From Linanthus parryae (lineage: Eukaryota; Streptophyta; Magnoliopsida; Ericales; Polemoniaceae), in contig JALGPY010000012.1 in the NCBI GenBank assembly GCA_023055425.1, positions 16,751,922 through 16,815,921 on the forward strand: 64,000 bases of DNA, in the 5' to 3' direction. This document shows positions 11,331 through 22,050 of the stretch, piece after piece. The notes below the pieces were generated by a model that worked only from the letters and a program-made list of their open reading frames with translations, had not been told where the DNA came from and did no database searches. A program made the translations under genes and the position numbers. Position 1 is the stretch's first letter. Every line of letters starts with the position of its first letter.

Positions 11331-11941
11331 TCGTAGATACTGCTTTCTAGAAAGACAGACCATCTCCACGTGGCAGCCATCCAGCACACCTAGCTGTGCT
11401 CCACCCACACCGGATCACCACCCTTGCTGATCCATGTGGGGGCTACGAGACAGGGGCCCCGCGTACCATAACACGGGACTTGTAGGGACTTAGTGGTTTG
11501 GAGGCTAGGGTTAGGTCCGTCGCGCGCATGCGACAACCAAGCTTGCGCGCGACCTCTGGTAACTCACTGAGAGATCCTAGGCTTACGTGTCCCATTAATG
11601 CGGTTGATCTCATAACGGTCTCCGATAGTTGCGGGCAGGTGCGTAACGGTTCCTATATACACGGTCAAACGTGCCGTTGGGGGGTTCTACCATTAAGCCG
11701 CCATTTATGGTGCACTAAACCCCCCAACGGTCACTTCCCCACTACATATAGGATCGTTAGCTCCCCGTTGCGACACAAGACTCACAAGACACATTGGTCC
11801 AGTGCCATAGCTTACTGTCTCTCTCTCACAAACAGTTACCAGTGCTTACTCTCTCCCTACACACACCCTACAACTCTTTGTGTTCTCATTCCCTACTTGA
11901 GCTGTACACTTGGATATCTCTCGAGGATTTCCTTGTACACA
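11331..11941 (+). repeat. 3' LTR of the gag/antisense-gene element
   Basis: This is the direct copy of 995-1603. It ends TGTACACA, followed by the GTAGG duplication. It differs from the left LTR by scattered substitutions and small gaps, so the insertion is not very recent. Confidence 0.9.
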
Positions 11942-11946
11942 GTAGG

Positions 11947-13452
11947 CAACCGGTTATTTTCTTTTCCTTTTCTCCCCTTTTTTTGTTGCACAAGCTGATA
12001 AGGTGTTTGACGAATTGTTTATGGTTATCGTGACAACTTGTCACTTGTAATTATGCCAGAGTTGGAACTGATTTGGCATACAAGTTGAAACCAAATTGAA
12101 TTTCACGCTGTTGTTGTTGGTGGGTCGATTTGTGCTGGAAATTGAAGAAGGACGCATGACTTAGGTTTAGAAGAAAAATGTGATAGAGTAGGTGATTTGT
12201 TATTAAAGAGGTTCAAGCTTCTTCTGGCGATGTTAAATTTGATTGTTGGGTGGTGTTGCTCTGGTGATGTTGATGATGGGGGTTGGTGCTCGATTTGAAA
12301 GGAGGTTGCAAGTGCAAATTATAGCAAATATTATGAGGATCAAATACAGTATAAGTTTAGGGTGTTTCTCAAAAAAATAGTAATATAACTTTAGGGCTAA
12401 AGTAGGGCATAATGGTCTTTCAAATGCAATGGGTACCAAGAATGCAACAAAATTAAAATTTGGGTACCACCATTGCTGCAGTTGAAAATATGGGTACTCA
12501 ACTGTAACAAAAGTTAAAATATGGGTACTACCAGTACAATTTTGCCAAAAGTAAAATTAAAAATCATTTGATACGGGCGAAAATTATAAATTATTAATTT
12601 GATCAACTGAACAAAGTTTAAAGAGATATTTATTCAATTACTTGAACTCACTCACTTCTAAATGAACTAAGATCATGCTAGTCAGTTAGTGCCGAAAATA
12701 CATTAAAATTATTTTTTCTGAGATTTTCAGCCGCATAATTCCCAATTTTAAAGATTCTATAATTGCACAATCTGCAGATTTTCAACTTAAATTTTTGTAT
12801 CATAACAAACGGAATTAAATTAAAAGACCTGATTTTAATCAAAACGGGTTTTCCCAAACATGCACATTACTGTTTTTTTAGTTGGGGAAAGAGGCTCAAG
12901 AGATTTTTTGTGTTGTTACTTGTTACCATCAATCAAATAATGCTTATTCTCCATTGTGGGAGTACCCTAAAAATGGCGGAAGTATGGGTTAGGAAGAAAT
13001 AATCTAAAATAGACAAGGCCATTTTCCAATCCCATATTGGGATCTTTGAGGTAGACATCCAATAATATGATATGGTGGTCGATTTGGGAAAGAGAGAGTT
13101 GGCAGGTCCTTATCTTATTGTTGTTGTTGATATAAGAGTTATCACAACATATTTTGTATATTGTTTGGTTTTATTGAAATTCACGTATTTATGTTTATTG
13201 ATCTCGAGTCTCGACACCGCAATGTCTTTTTCAATATTATTAGACATGCATGCTAGTTAATTTAGAGTCCAGAAACACGAATCATGGTATTTTTCTACTG
13301 ACAATTCTAGTTGCACAGTGATGAGAAATTTATAAGTTCTAACTTCTACCACCTCAACTAGATTTTACTCATCCTATTCATAGTTTCATACACTGATAGA
13401 TATTTTTATAAATTTTTCCGTAGTGAATTTAGTTAGGGTTTACCTCCATCTT
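11947..13452. other. gene-free AT-rich stretch
   Basis: No supported gene is visible. Around 12430-12540 a short phrase (TATGGGTACTAC and variants) recurs three times at roughly 40-base spacing. The remainder is AT-rich with no family motif in the short frames. Confidence 0.4.
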
Positions 13453-13462
13453 GCTTAGTCAA

Positions 13463-14205
13463 ACTACAAATTCACCAGGCTGGTCATGGGCCGGGCTGGG
13501 TTGGGTTGGGCCGGGCCAGACCGGGCCAGTGTTTTGAAAACGTGAACCCAGACCCAACCCAACCCATCGTCTGGGCCAACACTCGAACCCAAGCCCGACC
13601 CGTTCGAAAAACTCTAAACCCAAACCCAACCCGTGGGCCAAAATAATTTTAATATTTATTTAAAAAAATAACTTTAAAAATTTAAAAGTTCCTTAACAGT
13701 ACGTTAAATACAAATATGATTGAAATTAATCATGCATTTAACGCATTTAAGATTTATTTTATCAATTAAGTTTTCACGTAAAGAAAGTCAATCGTTGTGC
13801 CGATGTCTGTAAGAGAAACGAGAAGAGTATTTAGCTTTGAATGATTTGTAACTTGTAAGTGTAGTACTATTATATGATATTGATATGTTAGTGCATATTA
13901 TTTTATGACAATTTAATACCCCCTACGCGTTATTAAAAACTACAAAATTACACATTTGCAAAGTAAAACTATTCAAAACATATATAGCCCGTATGCATAA
14001 TTATTAAAGTTTGATTATTTATTACGTCACCGGGCCGGGCTGGGTTGGGCCTGGGCTGAGGAGGTTGAACCCAAACCCAGGCCATTCATGGTTCGGGCTC
14101 GTTTTGTTGGCCCAAGCCCGTACCGGGCTGAAATTTCGTGAACCCAAACCCACCCACACCGGGCTGGGTTGGGCGGGTTGGTCGGGCCACTGGGCCGATG
14201 GCCAG
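13463..14205. mobile_element. candidate non-autonomous hAT-like element with GGGCC-rich ends
   Basis: Both ends are dense in GGGCCGGGC/GGGTTGGG words facing each other (about 13478-13640 and 14028-14205), with an AT-rich middle. The direct word GCTTAGTCAA occurs at 13453-13462 and again at 14206-14215 and fits an 8-10 bp target duplication. Weak terminal inversion is visible between AGGCTGGTCATGGGCC and the complement of GGCCGATGGCCAGGCT. GGGCC-rich subterminal repeats are typical of Ac/Dart-like hAT derivatives. No transposase is present. Confidence 0.5.
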
Positions 14206-14592
14206 GCTTAGTCAAGACTGGTTTGGTTTGTTTTAACATGGTTTGTTGTCCTCATCATCATCACACTTTTCTAATGTTCTCCCTTAATTGACCAACTAGT
14301 ATGGGTGATTTTTCAAGTTGTTGGAACATTTATTACTGTGTTTGAAAGAAAAGAGGAAGGCATTTGGTATTTGGTTTCTTTTGTTTTGAAGGGAAGAAGG
14401 CATTTGGTCTCTGCAAGCCACAATTAAATATGCAGCTAGCAGACTCAGTGTTGTTGGGTTTGGAATATTTACTGATAATGTGTAATTAAAGTGTGTGGTC
14501 CAATGATCCAAGAATGTTCAAGTTGGTGGTACTAAAATAAACACTTTGTTAGTAGTTCTTAATTAATTCCATGTGAACTCACTCCATAGATG

Positions 14593-15022
14593 CTAAACTA
14601 AAGGACACTTTCACCTTCTGTAGTTTGACTAAAGGGCACTATTGCCCCCATCTAGTTTGGAAAATGACACTTCCACCCCTCTGGTGTGCCGAACTTCAAA
14701 AAACTTACGTCGCCTTTCTGTGCTGCCGTTAGATTAGAGTTGTGGTATGTCATTAAAATAGTTTTTGGGACAAATTTTCCCCCAACTTATGAAAATATTT
14801 GGTTAACTAAGGGTATAATACACTTTTTTACATGATATAGGGAAAATCTATCTCCGAAACTATTTTCAGTGACGGACTTCACATCCAGACTAAGGAGTCA
14901 CAATCAAGTGGTGTAAGTTACTCGAAGTTCTGCACACTGAGGGGGTGAAAGCATCCTTTTTCCAAACTAGAAGGGGTAAAAGTGTCCTTCAGTCAAACTA
15001 GAGGAAGTGGAAGTGTCTTTTA
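14593..15022. mobile_element. MITE with about 95-bp terminal inverted repeats
   Basis: The first ~95 bases (blocks GGACACTTTCACCTTC, AGTTTGACT, CTAGTTTGGAAAA) reappear in reverse complement in the last ~95 bases. Such long inverted termini with a short unique centre mark a fold-back MITE. I could not identify a convincing target duplication, so the superfamily is open. Confidence 0.6.
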
Positions 15023-15107
15023 CCCGTTAGTTTTTATGTACTACTACTACAAGATAAAAATGCATTCCAAAGTGACTGTTATTCAAACAAGTTATACCAA
15101 ACTAGTA

Positions 15108-15308
15108 CCACTCCGTTTCTTCTCTTTCTCTATATTGACTTTTTCACTCGTAGTTGGGTCACTTTGACCCGGCAATTTGGATGACAAAACGATATAATTT
15201 TTTGACAAATTTTTCATGGCATTATAGAGTAACACTTATTCTACAACACCATGAAAGAATTGTCAAAAATTTGCTTTGTTTTGCTATCCAAATCACTGGG
15301 AATAGTGG
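15108..15308. mobile_element. palindromic MITE, TA-flanked (mariner/Stowaway-like), copy 1
   Basis: The ends read CCACTCCG... and ...AATAGTGG and are bounded by TA on both sides. The interior is largely self-complementary: GGATGACAAAACGAT against its complement near the other end. It shares its body with the copy at 22831-23083. It lies just downstream of the kinase gene's 3' end. Confidence 0.5.
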
Positions 15309-15545
15309 TAAGAAGTAACAACTGGGAACTGAGAGGCTTTGCAAATCTATTTCCTTGTAATACAATATTAACTTCTTCATCAGAACTCATTAAACTTCTC
15401 TAGGTATTACAAATTACATACAACATGTAGCATAGTGCTACTGCTTCCTCTATATGTCATGTGTATATAATAATACAATTCGGTTCTTGTAACTTGAGTA
15501 CAGCTCAAGTTTTGGTGAATAATCGTGTACGTGTGGTGTGTGGAC

Positions 15546-18500
15546 TCACGCGGTTGATCTCTCGTCTATGCTGGCCAGTCTTCTCAGCTCGAACTGCTGA
15601 GGTTCCACCCGGCTTGCCACACCTGAAACATCTCCAGAAAAAGAAATGCTGTCTTCTTTTATGAGCTGCTTCTGTCTTATCTTCAGTATAGCTTGCGATA
15701 CTTCCCTGATTGAAGGCCTTTTCTTTGGTGTTTTGTGCAAGCACTTGTGAGCAATGCTTGCTATGTTCCTCACTTCTTCGAGGTCGCACTCTCCGGCCAG
15801 CCGCTCGTCGATAATTTCGTCGACACCATCCTCGCTCATACCCGCCTACAGAAATGGAAATATTTAGGCTCTGTTTGGTTCGCAGTAAAAAAAAATTACA
15901 AGCGAATATATTCTACACGTAAACTATTGTGTGAAATTTTTTTCTCTGCAATTTTTTTCTCGTGTTTGGTTGACACTTGCCAAAATATTTTACTTCCAAC
16001 CAAACAGCACCAAAACACCAAAACAAGAGAAAACATCTCACAGGAAAATGTTTTACCACCAACCAAATGGAGCCTTAATGAATTTTGTAAAGATAAAATT
16101 TCAAACTTTTGGGAGGACAAAAAAGGAAAGAACTTACAAGATTGATGTATTCCATCAAGTTCTGGTGTGGGTGGATGGCTGTGATGAGTTCGAAGAGGAT
16201 GATACCAAAACTGTAGACGTCACTCTTTGTCGTGAACTTGCTAGTGGATACATATGCAGGATCTATATAGCCGTATGTGCCCTTAAGGCCGGAGTTACGG
16301 CCATCAAATGCCTCTTCCTTTGACAGTCCGAAATCAGCAACCTATTTTTGAGACATCATATGAGGATAAACATTAACATGAGAAATATAGGGAATGCAAA
16401 GCAAATGTGTGTTAGATTGGGGATTCCGTTGGGTGAAGGACAGACATGGGTTAAACCTAGAGGTACATGTTATTCGCCTCTTTGCATTTTAACTCTGCCC
16501 TAGGCCAGGGTGGGATAACAAAATGGAAGAATTTAAGTAAATAATGGATGCATTTTATCTTGTGAACAGCTAACATGTTAAGTACCCCTGTTAGTTAAGT
16601 ACCCCTAAGCATAATAAATATCTACCCCCACTGTTAGTACTTAGAACCATTCATGCACAATGTTTTATCGCCAGCTAGGGATGCTTCCGGAGAATTTCAG
16701 AGCAAGTTAAGAATCAAGGTGCTGTTTGTTTTGGGGCTTCTGAACCCAGGATGGGATTCATAAGCCCAAACAGTGTAAGCTCTATGTTTAGTAGAAAAGT
16801 GAGGCAAATTTTGATTAAGCCCGGGTCCACACTTAAGACTTGAAACATGGGCTTATTCAATACCTGATATTTTGATTTATTGATTTTCAACTAAATTCTA
16901 ATTTATTGGCACTTATGTTCAGTGAGCTTGCTCAATTCATCGAGTTTTGCTATTTCAATTTAATTTTTTTCCGCAGACTTTTATTTGTCTTCTTGGTTAT
17001 ACAGTTAAAATATTTGTCTTATTATGAAACGTTTTATTTAAAAATATCATACCTATGGGCAAATTTGTCATTTATGTTACAGACCCACATATAGTTCTAA
17101 GAAAAACAAACACGGCCTTGAACTCACTGCATCACTATCAATCCCAATACTATCAACCTCTCAGTCATCACTATTAATCATATTATTATCAATCCCTCAT
17201 ATCTCTGCCAAAAAACACACAAGGCTCTAACATGTTTAGTACCATACCCCTAAGCATAATAAATAGCTACCACCACTGTTAGAAGATTGAACCATTTATG
17301 CACAATTTTTTATCGCCAGCTAGGGATGCTTCCAGAGAATTTCAGAGCAAGATAAGAATTAAGATTACAGAAGATGGTTAAATTCCTTTTCATTTCGTTT
17401 CAGCAACTTAAAGAAATGACATGTAAACACAGAAACAGACACCATCTTTACCTTTGCTCTCATTGATCTATCGAGCAATATGTTTGCTGACTTCAAATCC
17501 CTGTGTATGACTGGTGGAACTGCCTGTTCCAAGAATCGTTAACGTTAAGAAATAATACACATTTTTTTTTCTAACAGATAATGTTGGAATAACTAACATA
17601 CCCCATCATGAAGATACTCGACTCCGTGTGATATGTCAAGAGCGATTTGAACTCGTTCTTCCCATGTTAATGCCCGCTCCTCTTGCTCTAAGCGAATGGC
17701 CAGAGTTATTGTCAATATCATTTCTTCTTTACAGGTAGAGCTAGTTATTATGTTTAAAAAAGAAAGAGCATATTATTATGGATCTTAGGATGGAGAACAT
17801 ACTATAAAGGAGGTTCGCCAGGCTTCCATTACTCATGAACTCGTATATTAACATGCGCTGGCCTTTATCTACACTGTATCCGACCAAATTTACTAGATTC
17901 CGATGATGTAGTCTACCGAGAAGAGAAACCTACAAAAAGACTGCAACATATTATTTAGCTGAAATAAAGATATTGAAGGAGTTAAAATTAGTACATGATA
18001 CTTTTCATTGTTAACTATGAAAATACTGTAACAAGTAGTAATATCTACATGAAAAGAGAAAATTCTTCACCTATTCAATCCTCGTGAACCCCTCCCACAT
18101 GTTCTATTTTTTTCTTGACAACCTTATTGGCGTCTTCTCTGTTTTTTTTGACAAGCTTCTTGTAAGTATTTGGTAGGACAAAGTTATTTCATTTTGTACT
18201 ATGATTAATTTCTTTGACTACACCACAGGTTTTCCTTTTTTTGAACGGATATTACACAATCTTTGTTTGATAGCATAATTAACTATAAAGTGTAATCTTT
18301 AATACAAAGTTAACATGAAGCTTGAAAAGTGAGACAAAAGGACCATTGGCTTTGGATATGTTTGGCATCCTTGATTTTAAGATTATAGTTTAATATATTC
18401 TTAAAGTGTTTGGATGGTTTAGATTCTCTCTTTTTTTTGGGTTTAGGGGTAAAATCGGTGTCCGGTTTGGTGGACCAGGGCTCTGGCATTTCAGAAGTAA

Positions 18501-21500
18501 AAAAAGCTGTTTTTTGGGTTTTGGTCACAACCGGTGGGAGGGTGGAGATGAACTTGGGCACCGGTTCATTTGAAAATAAAAAGCGGACACTTTTTTTTGG
18601 TCAAAACAACCAACAAGCTCTTAACACATGTCTATTTGCATTACAACTCTCCTCAAACCTGGGCACTGGTTTTCCAACCCAGTCACCGGTTTCATCAAAA
18701 AAGCTAAAAATCTGAAACTCTAAAAAGCTAAAAATAGGAAACCCTACAATCTAGATTTTGATGTGGAAAAGATCTAAAAAAACAAAGTTTGCCAAACGAC
18801 CTCATTATCTTCAGGAAATCCGGAAAAGTCTGTTTAAAACTAGAAGAATATGCCTAATTATGTGTTTCATGACAACCTTCCTGGAAGGCTCTGATGAACT
18901 CGACTTACCAGTTTAATTCCCCAATCAAACTGAACCCTTGTAACAAGACTAATCAATTCAACCAGACAACTTATCCACTAACATCTTCTTAACTAAATGG
19001 GCGAAACCGGAGGGTTTTTTTTTTTTTTTTTTCCTCCATGAAACTACCATAGGCCGCTCTAGGCAGACGGCAGAAGACAATAAACATTTCCGCTAAGGGC
19101 TAGGCCACCTTAGTTTTCAGTTCTGTGTAGCCAGACAAAGAGCATATGTTTATACATACATCATCAAGATCTAAATAGAAAATTTGAGATATGAAATTCA
19201 TTTCTGTAACAAAGTGCAACTTCACGATGCAACATACATTTCACTGGTATGTACAAAAGAATCACTAATGCATATAACGATAAAATCCTTAGGTTCATAT
19301 TACGATTCTATTGTTATGAGTTTGATAAACATGATGTACTTGTTTATGAAATTCCATGATCTGTCAGAGTAGAGAACATAAGGTTTGTATGTTTTTTCAG
19401 AAATGGAAAAAAACAAAAGAAAATAAGTATTCACTTATAAAACCTATTTCTTCATCTTCTTCTCAGATAAAGAAAATTGATGTTGGACATACTAGGTTAT
19501 CATTCAGAATTCTTAATTTATCATTATGTAGGACTTCTTTGAGACACCTACACCTATTCCAGAATACCCTCCTCCTGAACCCATTGCACGAAACTTATAT
19601 ATCTTCCCAGTGAAGAATTCATGGCAACACCTCAGAGCAATACATGTAACCATTTTATTAGAATGTTTGCTTATCTACATAAAATAATGCGTCTTTTCTT
19701 GAAGGATGCTAGAAGCTTGTCGATCTTATAGGAAAGGGCTTAAAGATTTTAAGTCAAGGCCACACTATATAGAGAAGTTGATGTGAATTTGTTTCTTACC
19801 TCCGTGTGGAACTCATTTTCTCCTTGTTTAGAATCAGAAGCAAGAACTTTGACAGCAAACACTTCATCAGAAGCCACTGTGGCTTTATATACTGCTCCAA
19901 AAGATCCCTGTCCCAATACAATCGTGAAATTATGTGTCGCTTTCTGAACATCCCTGCAAACACACAGGCATTTAGATCAAAATTTGCAGTGCCAAGTCCA
20001 ACCTATAGCCCTCTACTTCTAGAACCACACTGCATATAGGTATAATTTCAACAAGTTATGCAAACGTGACAGCTTTGTGTGTAATTCATAACCTGTTCTC
20101 AACTATTTTGCAACACATTCCCATCTCCCTTAATTTGTACAATTACGTAAGTATGAAGCCAAGTAGGAAAAAAAAAGAGTAACCAAGTTAATATGAGTGG
20201 TGATCTATGTTTTCATAGTTTTGCACCTTTAACTATAGTAGAGCATTCACGTTTTTGGTCAACTTAGACTCTTAAGAGCCTGTTGCCAAGCAAATCTGTA
20301 CGTGATTTTTTTTTTCATCCTTTTCTTTCAGTTGTTAAACAGAAAGCCATGGTAATAAGAAAACATAAGCTAATCTTCTAAGCAACATTTTCCCCAGACA
20401 GTTGCAAGTAAAAAGTTCTTATATTGTACGGAGTACTTGAGTGGGCTATAGCTGGAAGCGTTAGAGTCGGTACAAGAGTCAAAATGCTTATTACTTCTGT
20501 TGTGGGAGTGACATTGGTGAGCATTTTAGTGTAATGTCAGAGACAATAACTTAACAGCTCTGTAATACGCATGAAACATCTGGATTTCTGCTTTCGAAAT
20601 TATACTATAGAATCTATTTCAGTCTGTTTGGATAGCATTGGATTTGGGGGTGGATTTGGATTTGGATTTGGAGTGATTTCGGATGAAATCCAATGTTTGG
20701 ATAGATTTTAGGGGCTTGGAAATTTCCATGTGTGGAGAGTCCCAGAAGTGACAAAGGTGAGGATTCATCAAGTGTCTGTAACATATGAAGCCAACATTTC
20801 ATCAGTTGGGTTCAACGGATTTTATAAAAAAAATGCAAATTTGGGGAATTGAAGCCCATGCCTCTGCCTCTAACACGTTACAAACCCTTATGTGTTAGGT
20901 AATTACTGCTGGGCCAACACCATGCTTGTTTAAGTTTTGTCATTGGATATTCAACAATTAAATTAGATTCAAATTAGAAACTTCAAATTCTAGACTATTA
21001 ATAGCATCCAGACGGAGGAATGTAAATCCCGTGGTTTAAAAATTTTAGAATTTGAAAGTTTTGATTTGAAATCCAAATCCAAATTCAAAACATGGTTGCC
21101 AAACGCAACCTTTAAGTATTAAGAAAATACTGTACAAGAAAGTAACTTGGGACATATTCTGATAACATAAACTAGCTATGAAAATCTTGTCAAAGTGTCA
21201 CTCTGTAAAAATAGACAGCTTGCAGGAATATTAGTAAGGACTGGCAATAGAAAACAATAAGTTCTCTGAAAGACCAATGCCTCGTATGCAACCCATATTT
21301 TGCAAGAAGAAACAAAAAGAGAATGAAATGTTGCGAGCTTTCTTTGCCTTTAAATACTCAAATTCACAATTAGCAACCTGATCTAAATGCAAATCCTCAT
21401 ACTATTTCTCTTGCATAATTCAGGTTCCAGATAGTGGGTGAAAGCGTCCAACAGATTGTTTCAAATAATGCATGCGATGAAGATCCCAATTATGTCTTTG

Positions 21501-21999
21501 TTCTGGTAATTACTTTCTTTTCAACTCTGGAGTTTGTGCTTTAGCAAGAATCTCATTTCAAACACAAGCCAACTACTGATATGCCTATGAACTTGCACAA
21601 ACGCTGAAGAGGTAAAATCAACAATATGACCACTACAAGCTCCTACAGTTCAGGAGTACTGAAGATTACTCACTTGTAAGAGTAACTTGGCAATCCAGAT
21701 TCTGTCATAAAACGGTCTTTACTACGGTGGTTGAACCACGGAAACTGAGACTTTTTGCCAGCGGGATCGGAACCCCTGACAGAAATGGAACTCGAGAGGG
21801 AAGCACTTAGATCAATGCTTGTATCTAGGCCATTTGTACGAATTGGAAGCGTTGTTGCACTGTTCTCATTTGCACAGCGCCGGAGATGGGCATTCTTTTT
21901 GTACCATCTTATGCCAAAATACACTAGAAGAGCAATAACAATGCCAAGAGCCAGACCAGCACAGATGGCAATAATAATCATATCACCTGTACTAACCAT
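15546..21999 (-). CDS. CRLK2: CRLK-type receptor-like Ser/Thr protein kinase
   Basis: This encodes a membrane-anchored Ser/Thr kinase of the calcium/calmodulin-regulated receptor-like kinase group, which in Arabidopsis links calcium to MAP-kinase signalling in cold response. Coding exons (minus): 21999-21674, 19953-19800, 17929-17803, 17687-17602, 17523-17452, 16341-16138, 15845-15546. They join in phase to about 422 residues, close to the family length. Residues 6-27 form one membrane span, followed by the basic stretch WYKKNAHLRR and a short juxtamembrane segment; there is no large ectodomain. Kinase motifs: GQGSFGAV loop and VFAVKVL lysine (exon 2), HRDLKSAN (exon 5), DFGLSKE and GTYGYIDPAYVST activation loop (exon 6), KKRPSIREV (exon 7). 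All catalytic residues are present. The start at 21999 gives the family-like MVSTGDM N-terminus. I cannot separate CRLK2 from CRLK1 with certainty; the kinase C-lobe looks closer to CRLK2. Confidence 0.93.
15867..16074. mobile_element. Tourist-like (PIF/Harbinger) MITE in the last kinase intron
   Basis: The 208-base element has terminal inverted repeats GGCTCTGTTTGGTT and GGCTCCATTTGGTT (complement) and is flanked by TTA on both sides (15864-15866, 16075-16077), the PIF/Harbinger duplication. It fills most of the 16137-15846 intron and ends only about 20 bases from the 3' splice site, so the branch point probably lies in it or in the short remaining stretch. Confidence 0.8.
16566..17367. repeat. 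~140-bp direct repeats flanking a candidate MITE in a kinase intron
   Basis: Positions about 16566-16716 and 17227-17367 are diverged copies of one sequence (shared blocks CCCCTAAGCATAATAAAT and ATCGCCAGCTAGGGATGCTT). Between them, 16717-17118 has ends reading AAGGTGCTGTTTGTTTT and, in complement, CAAGGCCGTGTTTGTTTTT, as in a hAT/PIF-type MITE. All of it lies in the intron 17451-16342 of the kinase gene and does not touch the exons. Confidence 0.55.
18353..18807. mobile_element. possible MITE in kinase intron 2
   Basis: The ends carry the frequent MITE word TGTTTGGCA (left) and, in complement, CGTTTGGCAAAC (right), with poor similarity beyond. No clear target duplication is seen. It lies inside the intron 19799-17930. 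A long T run (about 19014-19032) lies further on in the same intron. Confidence 0.3.
20622..21112. mobile_element. possible MITE in kinase intron 1
   Basis: Left end GTCTGTTTGGATAGCATTGG and right end (complement) GGTTGCGTTTGGCAACCATG are weakly inverted. Both are followed inward by repeated GGATTTGGATTTGG-like words that face each other. The target duplication is unclear. It lies in the intron 21673-19954. Confidence 0.35.
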
Positions 22000-22036
22000 C
22001 CTTCGGTCTCCTTAAGATATAAGGCAATAGGAGCAT
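21992..22036 (-). promoter_or_regulatory. uORF overlapping the kinase start codon
   Basis: In the 5'UTR part of the first coding exon an ATG at 22036 opens a 14-codon frame that ends with TAG at 21994-21992. The kinase ATG at 21999-21997 lies inside the end of this uORF in another frame. Ribosomes using the upstream ATG would pass the main start before terminating. The uORF ATG context is GAAGATGC and the main one is AAGGATGG, so the main start is the stronger; leaky scanning is likely. The effect is inference. Confidence 0.6.
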
Positions 22037-22050
22037 CTTCGAGGAAACAC

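Larger units (their letters stand above)
990..11946 (+). mobile_element. non-autonomous LTR retrotransposon with gag and an antisense gene (TR-GAG/LARD-like)
   Basis: Two direct LTRs (995-1603 and about 11331-11941) are flanked by the exact 5-bp duplication GTAGG (990-994 and 11942-11946), so the insertion ends are well supported. A candidate primer-binding site starting TGG lies at 1607, just inside the left LTR. A polypurine run (AAAAGGGGG, 11319-11327) precedes the right LTR. The interior encodes a Gypsy-type gag with a retropepsin-like tail in sense. No reverse transcriptase, RNase H or integrase motif is visible in any frame, so replication must depend on another element. An antisense plant-mobile-domain gene fills 6427-10723, and a hairpin-rich tandem array separates the two genes. 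The overall plan resembles terminal-repeat elements with a GAG domain; the antisense gene is the exceptional part. Confidence 0.92.
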
